A stretch of DNA of 10,289 bases from Bacteroidales bacterium (GTDB lineage: Bacteria > Bacteroidota > Bacteroidia > Bacteroidales > UBA7960), in the NCBI GenBank assembly GCA_003557765.1, contig PWNO01000164.1, positions 1-10,289 of the forward strand, given 5' to 3'. Below are positions 1-5,609 of the stretch, in pieces. Position 1 is the first letter of the stretch. Each line of letters opens with the position of its first letter. Position numbers and translations under genes: made by a program. Under the pieces are notes generated by a model. It saw only the letters and a list, made by a program, of their open reading frames with translations. It did no database searches and was not told the DNA's origin.

Positions 1-2
1 GA

Positions 3-1607
3 GATATCAAAAGCGAACGTTATCAGTTTGTCCCTAAAATGTCGCGGGAACAAAAATTTTTGCAGATGCTTGAATGGTGGGAAGACCATCGTTTTCATCT
101 TTCCTTTGCTGTTAGGTCACCTGAGCTGCTCAATGAACTTCTTGGGAACAGCCTGGATCCGGATACCATGAAAATCCTTTATGAAGCTGAGGAGGCGGGT
201 ATTCCATTTTTTGTGAATCCTTACTATTTGTCATTATTGCATGTTCGTGTGCCCTATTTTGCAATCGGTGCAGATTTGGCAATCAGATATTATGTGATTT
301 ACAGCAAAAAGTTGGTAGAGGAGTTTGGCCATATTCTGGCCTGGGAGAAAGAGGACATTGTGGAACCGGGCAAACCGAATGCGGCGGGTTGGGTGTTGCC
401 AACGCATCATAACGTGCATCGCCGTTATCCCGAGGTGGCTATTTTAATCCCAGATACCATGGGAAGGGCCTGCGGCGGGTTGTGTGCGTCGTGTCAGCGG
501 ATGTATGATTTTCAGCGTGGAAACCTCAATTTTAACCTCGAAAAGTTGCGCGCTGACGAAAAATGGGATGACAGGCTTAAAAAGATCATGCAATACTGGG
601 AACAGGACAGCCAGCTGCGCGACATCCTGATCACCGGTGGCGACGCCCTGATGAGCAATGATAAATCTTTAAAAAAGATTCTCGAAGCAGTTCTTGAAAT
701 GGCCATCAGAAAAAAGAAAAAAAACGAAAAACTATTCGATAGTGAAAAGGTTGCAGAGATTCTGCGCGTAAGGCTGGGTACGAGATTGCCTGCATACTTG
801 CCGCAACGAATGACAAAAGAGCTTTGTGAATTGTTGAAAGACTTTAAAAAGGCTGCATCGGAGGCGGGAATCCGCCAATTTGTGATACAAACCCATTTTG
901 AGTCGCCCATGGAGATCACCCCGGAAGCCAAAGAGGGGATCGGGCGCCTTATTGAAGCAGGCTGGTTGGTAACCAATCAGCATGTGTTTACCGCAGCTTC
1001 TTCCAGAAGGGGGCACACTGCAAAGCTGCGTCAGGTCCTCAATGAAATTGGGGTCCTGCCTTATTATACATTTTCTGTGAAGGGGTATATGGAAAATAAC
1101 TTCAATTTTGCTACGAATGCTCGTGCAGTTCAGGAACAAATTGAAGAGAAGGTGTTTGGATATATCGATCCCGAAGATTATGCTGCAATCCGCGCCATGC
1201 CTGACGAACCGGAACAGATCGTTACAAATATAAACAACCTTCTTAAAAAGAAAAACATTCCATATCTGGCAACAGACAGAAATGTTTTAAACCTGCCCGG
1301 CGTGGGGAAAAGTCTTACTTACCGGGTGATTGGCATTACCAGGTACGGGCGCCGTATTTTGCGTTTTGATCATGACCAGACCCGCTCACACAGTCCGATC
1401 ATCCATTCAATGGGACAGGTGATCATCATCGAGTCAAAATCGATCAGCGAATACCTGAACCAGCTTGAGGAAATTGGAGAAGAGGTCAGCGAATATGATA
1501 GCATCTGGGGTTACAGTGTAGGTGAAACAGAGCCCCGCCTGCCTATTTATGAATATCCCGATTACGAATATTCCTTAACCGAAGAGCTCACGAATCTTGA
1601 GGTTTAG
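3..1607 (+). CDS. KamA-family radical SAM/PLP 2,3-aminomutase, glutamate-type pocket (5' partial)
   Basis: This is a radical SAM, PLP-dependent amino acid 2,3-aminomutase related to lysine 2,3-aminomutase (LAM). Such enzymes move the alpha-amino group to the beta carbon. Visible motifs are PYYLSLL and RRYPE as in LAM, the 4Fe-4S triad CGGLCASC (Cys codons 471, 483, 492), the SAM-binding-type ITGGDAL, LPQRMTKEL, and PGVGK with the presumed PLP lysine at 1308-1310. By hand alignment to Clostridium subterminale LAM, Asp293 is replaced by Lys (1080-1082) and Asp330 by Asn (1290-1292). These are the substitutions reported for Clostridioides difficile glutamate 2,3-aminomutase. About 70 residues separate the two sites, more than in LAM, and the C-terminal zinc cysteines of LAM are absent. 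The frame is open from base 3 and codes plausibly before the first ATG at 39, so the gene begins outside the window. The KamA fold is near certain; the substrate is inference. Confidence 0.85.
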   Translation, partial: DIKSERYQFVPKMSREQKFLQMLEWWEDHRFHLSFAVRSPELLNELLGNSLDPDTMKILYEAEEAGIPFFVNPYYLSLLHVRVPYFAIGADLAIRYYVIYSKKLVEEFGHILAWEKEDIVEPGKPNAAGWVLPTHHNVHRRYPEVAILIPDTMGRACGGLCASCQRMYDFQRGNLNFNLEKLRADEKWDDRLKKIMQYWEQDSQLRDILITGGDALMSNDKSLKKILEAVLEMAIRKKKKNEKLFDSEKVAEILRVRLGTRLPAYLPQRMTKELCELLKDFKKAASEAGIRQFVIQTHFESPMEITPEAKEGIGRLIEAGWLVTNQHVFTAASSRRGHTAKLRQVLNEIGVLPYYTFSVKGYMENNFNFATNARAVQEQIEEKVFGYIDPEDYAAIRAMPDEPEQIVTNINNLLKKKNIPYLATDRNVLNLPGVGKSLTYRVIGITRYGRRILRFDHDQTRSHSPIIHSMGQVIIIESKSISEYLNQLEEIGEEVSEYDSIWGYSVGETEPRLPIYEYPDYEYSLTEELTNLEV

Positions 1608-1640
1608 TTTGCCATACCTCGGATATCGTGAGCCCTTGTT
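1587..1640 (+). terminator. possible intrinsic terminator of the aminomutase gene
   Basis: An imperfect inverted repeat straddles the stop codon. CTCACGA (1587-1593) pairs with TCGTGAG (1626-1632), and GAGGT (1599-1603) pairs with ACCTC (1616-1620). Two possible U-G wobbles extend the upper stem, and an internal loop separates the two stems. The TAG stop (1605-1607) lies in the apical loop. A T-rich run (GTTTTT, about 1638-1643) follows. Starting inside the coding region and carrying an internal loop make it a weak example, so it could be chance. Confidence 0.35.
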
Positions 1641-1646
1641 TTTACA

Positions 1647-1660
1647 GAGGCATTAGCCTC
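1647..1660. other. short perfect hairpin in the convergent gap
   Basis: GAGGC (1647-1651) and GCCTC (1656-1660) form a perfect 5-bp stem with an ATTA loop, centred between the convergent aminomutase and ilvE genes. It could add to bidirectional termination, but neither strand has a clear T tract directly after the stem. Confidence 0.3.
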
Positions 1661-1674
1661 AATGTGCAAAAATC

Positions 1675-2694
1675 TTACTCCACAAAACTCACCCATCCGT
1701 GCGGGTCGGGTTCGTCGCCGTATTGAATCCCCTGTAGTTTTTTAAACAGTTGGGTGGAGATTGGACCGGCCTTACCTGTATCACCGAAAGTATATGTTTT
1801 ACCACTTTCGCGCTCCACAATTTTGCCGATGGGGGAGATGATTGCAGCCGTGCCGCAGGCACCAGCCTCCTCAAATGTTTCAAGCTCTTCAACGGGTACC
1901 GGGCGTCTTTCCACCTTCAGACCCATGTCTTCAGCGATTTGCATCAGGCTCATGTTGGTGATGGAGGGCAGGATTGACGGTGACTTTGGTGTGATGTAGG
2001 TATTGTCTTTGATGCCGAAAAAGTTGGCAGGACCTGCTTCATCAATATATTTCTTCTCTTTGGCTTCCAGGAATAAAACAGATGCATATCCTTCAGCCTT
2101 AGCCCTTTCCGATGCTTGCAGGCTGCCGGCATAATTTCCTCCAACTTTAATATGGCCGGTTCCGAGCGGTGCAGCCCTGTCGTAGTCGTGAACGATCTGC
2201 ATGGTCACCGGATTAAATCCTTCCTTGAAATAGGGTCCAACCGGACCAACAAATACCATGAAAAGGTATTCCTTTGCCGGATTTACACCCACTTGTACGC
2301 CTGTTCCTATGAGCAACGGACGGATGTAAAGCGCAGCACCGTGCCCATATGGGGGAACATATTTTTCATTCAACTTAACTGCTTTCATCACCATTTCGTG
2401 AAACAGCTCTACAGGAACTTTAGCCATCAGAATGCCATCGGCAGAGCGCTGCATCCGCTTTGCATTCTCCTCCCAGCGAAACAACCGGACCTTGCCATCC
2501 TTTCCGCGGTATGCCTTCATCCCTTCAAAAGCCTCTTGCCCATAGTGCAAACAAGTAGCCGCCATGTGGATGCTGATCTGGGTTGAGGAGGAAACCTCAA
2601 TTTCGCCCCATTTCCCGTTGCGATAATAACATCTTACATTATAGTCTGTCTGAAAATAGCCAAAGGGTAGTTTTCCCCATTCTATGTTTTGCAT
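1675..2694 (-). CDS. ilvE: branched-chain amino acid aminotransferase (BCAT)
   Basis: Cytosolic PLP enzyme that exchanges the amino group between glutamate and 2-oxo acids of leucine, isoleucine and valine: the last step of their synthesis and the first of their breakdown. The 339-residue length is normal for the longer BCAT type shared with eukaryotes. Fold-type IV landmarks are visible: HYGQEAFEGMKAYR (about 50-63), YIRPLLIGTG (123-132), the PLP lysine at residue 183 in TGHIKVGGNYAGSL, EAGPANFFGI (219-228) before the substrate pocket, and the phosphate-binding GTAAIISPIG (281-290). The ATG at 2694 places MQNIEWGKLPFGYF at the usual family start. The gene lies 97 bases downstream of dacB on the same strand, so it may be read through from the envelope genes or have its own promoter. 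I found no TAnnTTTG element in that gap. Assignment is secure. Confidence 0.95.
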   Translation of the reverse strand: MQNIEWGKLPFGYFQTDYNVRCYYRNGKWGEIEVSSSTQISIHMAATCLHYGQEAFEGMKAYRGKDGKVRLFRWEENAKRMQRSADGILMAKVPVELFHEMVMKAVKLNEKYVPPYGHGAALYIRPLLIGTGVQVGVNPAKEYLFMVFVGPVGPYFKEGFNPVTMQIVHDYDRAAPLGTGHIKVGGNYAGSLQASERAKAEGYASVLFLEAKEKKYIDEAGPANFFGIKDNTYITPKSPSILPSITNMSLMQIAEDMGLKVERRPVPVEELETFEEAGACGTAAIISPIGKIVERESGKTYTFGDTGKAGPISTQLFKKLQGIQYGDEPDPHGWVSFVE

Positions 2695-2700
2695 GTCTGT

Positions 2701-2718
2701 ATGATTTATGATTTATGA
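2701..2718. repeat. short tandem ATGATTT repeat upstream of ilvE
   Basis: Two copies of the heptamer ATGATTT plus a partial third (ATGA) lie just upstream of the ilvE start, in the AT-rich 97-base gap between dacB and ilvE. It is small enough to be replication slippage and no function is evident. The rest of the gap (2719-2791) shows no gene, hairpin or Bacteroidota-type promoter that I can support. Confidence 0.3.
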
Positions 2719-2791
2719 ATATTGATTGCTTCGCGGCTAAGTTATAATAATATTTGGAATCGTACAGTTTTTTGCCTACATATTGTTATGG

Positions 2792-4285
2792 TTACTGGTG
2801 TTTTGTGATCTCATTCATCAGCTGAAACATCTTATTTCGCATGGATGCAGGTGTCCCTTCGTAATCATTTGCAATGATCACAAAAGCGGCCAGGTTGCCG
2901 TTTTGCATAGGTGTGAAACCGGCATAGGAACGAACATTGTTAAGAAAGCCGCTTTTGGCGCGAAGTCTGCCTTCTGATGCTGTGTTTTGCATTTGGTTTG
3001 TTAATGATCCACTGTGACCTGCAAGAGGCAGGCTATTTAATAATATTCCAAAAGCAGGATCTGTTGAAGATTCTTGGAGGATAGTCATCAGTTGCCTTGT
3101 TGTTAAGCGGTTTGACGGAGACAAACCGCTGCCATCATATAAAACCATTTGGCTGGTGTCCATTCCTTTCTTTTCCCAAAATATTTTGATCGATTTAATA
3201 CCATCCTCACTGCTTGCAGGTTGGGCAGACTGGGCTCCGATTGTTTTTAGCAAACTCTCTGCATAGGAGTTGACACTGTATAGATTGGTTCTGTAAATGA
3301 TATCAAAAAGATAGGGTGAGAAATGAGTGTGCAATGTAGTTCTTTCATTTGTGGCTTGAATTCGCTGAAGGTCAACAATTCTGTAAGAGGCACTCCCTCC
3401 ACTTACATGAATTCCGTGATTTTCAAGGAAAAGTCTGTAGCTTTCGGCAACAAAGCCGGGAGGATCGTATATGGATCCGCGGACGGGAAAGTTTTTTGCT
3501 CTAAATGGAACAGTTCCTGTCAGATGTCTTTCCGGAACCCATGGTGCTCCAAAAATATAAACCTGATCTCCCGAACCTGCTGGACCCGTTGATACGTCAT
3601 TGATAAACGTCATGCCCGGGATATGTGGCTCTGTATTTACAACGGTGGCGGGACTTCCAATGTTTGGGCCTGCGTCAAAGTAAACGGTATACTCGTTCTC
3701 ATGTCCCGAAAGTCCACTGGTGCCGGCTCCGAAATAGTTGCCAATATGTTCCCAAATCCATCTCCTGGGTATTAACTCGTAGTCAAATATCCGTTCATCT
3801 GCAATTATGGCTCCATTGATTTTTACAATGCCTAAATCTTGTAAAACCCGAGTCCAGTTAGCAAAAATATGATCAAGAGACAGGCTGTCGTCGAGTTGTG
3901 CAGCACCAAAAGTTGGGTCACCCGAACCCTTAATATATAGATTTCCTTCAAGAATGCCTCTTTTTTCCACAATGCCGTCGTGCTGCAGCAGGGTTTCATA
4001 ACGGAAGTCGCTACCCAATATCATCATCGCAGAGGCTGTAATAACTAGTTTTTGAACTGAAGCAGGCAACAAGGGTTTGTCAATGTGATGCGCAGCAAGG
4101 GCTTCATCTGATGTCACATCTTTAATGTAAACGGACCAATTTGCATTCTTCAAAGAGTGATCTTTTGTGAATGTTTCAATCGTTTGCAGAAGTGGACATG
4201 CGTTGAGATCTTTCCCTATAAGATGAACTGGAATGATTATGTATAATAACAATAGCAACAGAGCGATAAATAGGGATGCTTTCAT
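2792..4285 (-). CDS. dacB: D-alanyl-D-alanine carboxypeptidase/endopeptidase, PBP4 type (peptidase S13)
   Basis: Periplasmic low-molecular-mass penicillin-binding protein that removes the terminal D-Ala from peptidoglycan stem peptides and, in many homologs, cuts D-Ala-mDAP cross-links. The three active-site motifs are present in order: SVQK at residues 76-79 (nucleophile Ser76), SVN at 337-339, and KSG at 444-446. The roughly 260 residues between the first two motifs carry the large insertion typical of family S13; YIKGSGDPTFG (117-127) is a characteristic segment of it. Residues 1-20 form a hydrophobic export signal with no lipobox. The 497-residue length is normal. The ATG at 4285 lies 21 bases after the amidase stop on the same strand, so the pair is very probably one transcript from the promoter upstream of the amidase. 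Together they would trim peptides and cut them from glycan strands. Family assignment is secure; the balance of carboxypeptidase and endopeptidase activity is not visible. Confidence 0.93.
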   Translation of the reverse strand: MKASLFIALLLLLLYIIIPVHLIGKDLNACPLLQTIETFTKDHSLKNANWSVYIKDVTSDEALAAHHIDKPLLPASVQKLVITASAMMILGSDFRYETLLQHDGIVEKRGILEGNLYIKGSGDPTFGAAQLDDSLSLDHIFANWTRVLQDLGIVKINGAIIADERIFDYELIPRRWIWEHIGNYFGAGTSGLSGHENEYTVYFDAGPNIGSPATVVNTEPHIPGMTFINDVSTGPAGSGDQVYIFGAPWVPERHLTGTVPFRAKNFPVRGSIYDPPGFVAESYRLFLENHGIHVSGGSASYRIVDLQRIQATNERTTLHTHFSPYLFDIIYRTNLYSVNSYAESLLKTIGAQSAQPASSEDGIKSIKIFWEKKGMDTSQMVLYDGSGLSPSNRLTTRQLMTILQESSTDPAFGILLNSLPLAGHSGSLTNQMQNTASEGRLRAKSGFLNNVRSYAGFTPMQNGNLAAFVIIANDYEGTPASMRNKMFQLMNEITKHQ

Positions 4286-4306
4286 TGGGTTTTCGTTTTT
4301 AGAAAA

Positions 4307-5497
4307 TCAATTATCACGTTGCTGCTGTAATAGTCTTCTTGCCTCTGCAGCACTGATTCTCTCATCGTTTTTAAAGGCGACGACGAATGCATCTTTAAAT
4401 CCGGCTTTCTGAACTTCTTGCTGAATCGCAGCAGCAGCTTCCAGTGTAGACTCTTGGCCAACTGTATACTTATAGAGTCCTTCATGATAATAGAATGAAA
4501 TACCGAAGAGGCCTGCAAATACGGGATCATCAAGGGACCTTTTTTCGGATGAGGTGGCAAATTGTACCCTGAATGAGATCTTTATTTCACCATTTCTTTC
4601 TTTAATGTCTGTTTTCTGTACTTCTTGGGATGACTGTTCTGTGTCTGGCTGATGGGTTTCAGCAACATGTATGCTGGTGGCTGGTTGCGGCCTTGGGTAT
4701 CGGTTTCTTGCTGCGGCCAGTGCATCCTGTTCCTCTTTATATTGACGAAATGCTCTGAAAATGGCCGAGGCAATATGTGCCTGTCCGGTTTCTGATGCCA
4801 GGTAGTTTTCCTCACGGGGGTTGCTGAGAAAGCCTGTTTCAATCAAAATGCCCGGCATGGTGATATTGTATAGTACCAGAAAACCTGCCTGCTTCACACC
4901 CCGGTCTATTCTCCTGGCTCGCTCGCGAAATTGCTGCTGTATCAGAGATGCTACCTGCAGGCTTTGGTCAAGATATGCATTTTGATAAAGTGCAAATATG
5001 ATATTCGCTTCAGGTGAGTTTGGATCAAAACCATCATATGTTTCCAAGTAATCGTCTTCATAAAGGATTGACTTGTTCTCTCTGCGGGCAACTTCAAGAT
5101 TTGCCTGACTTCTGTGAAGTCCCATAACAAAGGTTTCTGTACCTTCGGCTAAACGCGATGCAGCACTGTTGCAATGTATAGAAATGAAAAGATCTGCTTT
5201 GTTTTCATTGGCAATCCTTGCCCGCTCATGCAGTGGGACAAAAACGTCTTTTTCGCGGGTAAATATCACCTCAACGTCCTCAATATACTCATTGATGTAC
5301 TCCCCCAGCTTGAGAGAAATAGCTAGTGCAATATCCTTTTCCTTGTGATGGCGGCCGATGGTCCCGGGATCTCGGCCACCATGCCCCGGATCGATCACCA
5401 CCGTATTGACAAAGCCACGCTTATCAGCAGCCAGCTGAAGTGGTAAGGCTGCAAGCAAAAAAAAGACTATACCAAAAAATACAGGAATCCGTTTCAC
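4307..5497 (-). CDS. amiC: N-acetylmuramoyl-L-alanine amidase (Amidase_3) with C-terminal SPOR-like domain
   Basis: Zinc amidase that cuts the bond between MurNAc and L-Ala in peptidoglycan, usually to split septal wall at division. Residues 1-24 form a signal peptide. The catalytic domain runs from about 30 to 250. Zinc ligands are His39 (DPGHGG), Glu53 (KEKDIALA) and His108 (SIHCNS), and the catalytic Glu220 lies in IETGF. Residues about 135-185 form an insertion at the place where AmiC/AmiB-type enzymes carry a regulatory helix. A low-complexity linker (about 255-300) leads to a SPOR-like domain (about 305-380: FRVQF, YKYTVG, AFVVAFKNDERIS), a type that often binds peptide-free glycan at the septum. 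The start is GTG at 5497: a TAA codon lies immediately upstream in frame, and the first internal ATG is past the zinc site. It is the first gene of the amidase-dacB pair and divergent from lptD. Family is secure; the gene symbol is by similarity. Confidence 0.93.
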   Translation of the reverse strand: MKRIPVFFGIVFFLLAALPLQLAADKRGFVNTVVIDPGHGGRDPGTIGRHHKEKDIALAISLKLGEYINEYIEDVEVIFTREKDVFVPLHERARIANENKADLFISIHCNSAASRLAEGTETFVMGLHRSQANLEVARRENKSILYEDDYLETYDGFDPNSPEANIIFALYQNAYLDQSLQVASLIQQQFRERARRIDRGVKQAGFLVLYNITMPGILIETGFLSNPREENYLASETGQAHIASAIFRAFRQYKEEQDALAAARNRYPRPQPATSIHVAETHQPDTEQSSQEVQKTDIKERNGEIKISFRVQFATSSEKRSLDDPVFAGLFGISFYYHEGLYKYTVGQESTLEAAAAIQQEVQKAGFKDAFVVAFKNDERISAAEARRLLQQQRDN

Positions 5498-5577
5498 TTA
5501 TGGTACGCTATTTTTATTTAGTTTTGCCCATGGAGGGTTAAAATAATCCAACGGGAAAAATCAAAAAAGATTTCCCA

Positions 5578-5609
5578 CAAAAATAACAATATATCACTTT
5601 GTGCACAAA
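5578..5609 (-). promoter_or_regulatory. Bacteroidota-type promoter for the amidase-dacB operon
   Basis: On the minus strand, TTTG (5609-5606) is followed after 20 bases by TATTTTTG (5585-5578). This fits the known Bacteroidota consensus of TTTG, about 17-23 bases, then TAnnTTTG. Transcription would start near 5572, giving the amidase a leader of about 75 bases. The -33 element lies inside the first codons of the divergent lptD gene (TTG start at 5599). Both elements matching with good spacing makes this the best promoter in the window. Confidence 0.6.

Noticed and set aside
512..1139. Two long minus-strand open frames (154 and 135 codons) inside the aminomutase gene
   Set aside because: They lie antisense to a clearly conserved radical SAM coding region, overlap each other, and show no recognisable motif; they are shadows of the real gene.
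2116..2586. 156-codon plus-strand open frame inside ilvE
   Set aside because: It is fully antisense to a well-conserved BCAT and its translation has no family features.
4282..4560. 92-codon minus-strand frame overlapping the amidase 3' end and the dacB start
   Set aside because: It is an alternative frame of the SPOR-like region, where the amidase frame gives a sensible domain; its translation shows no domain of its own.
5571..5601. Plus-strand promoter TTTC, 19 bases, TCACTTTG for lptD
   Set aside because: It has a mismatch in each element, and it would start transcription after the TTG start codon, removing the only usual start; kept only as a possibility within the control-region finding.
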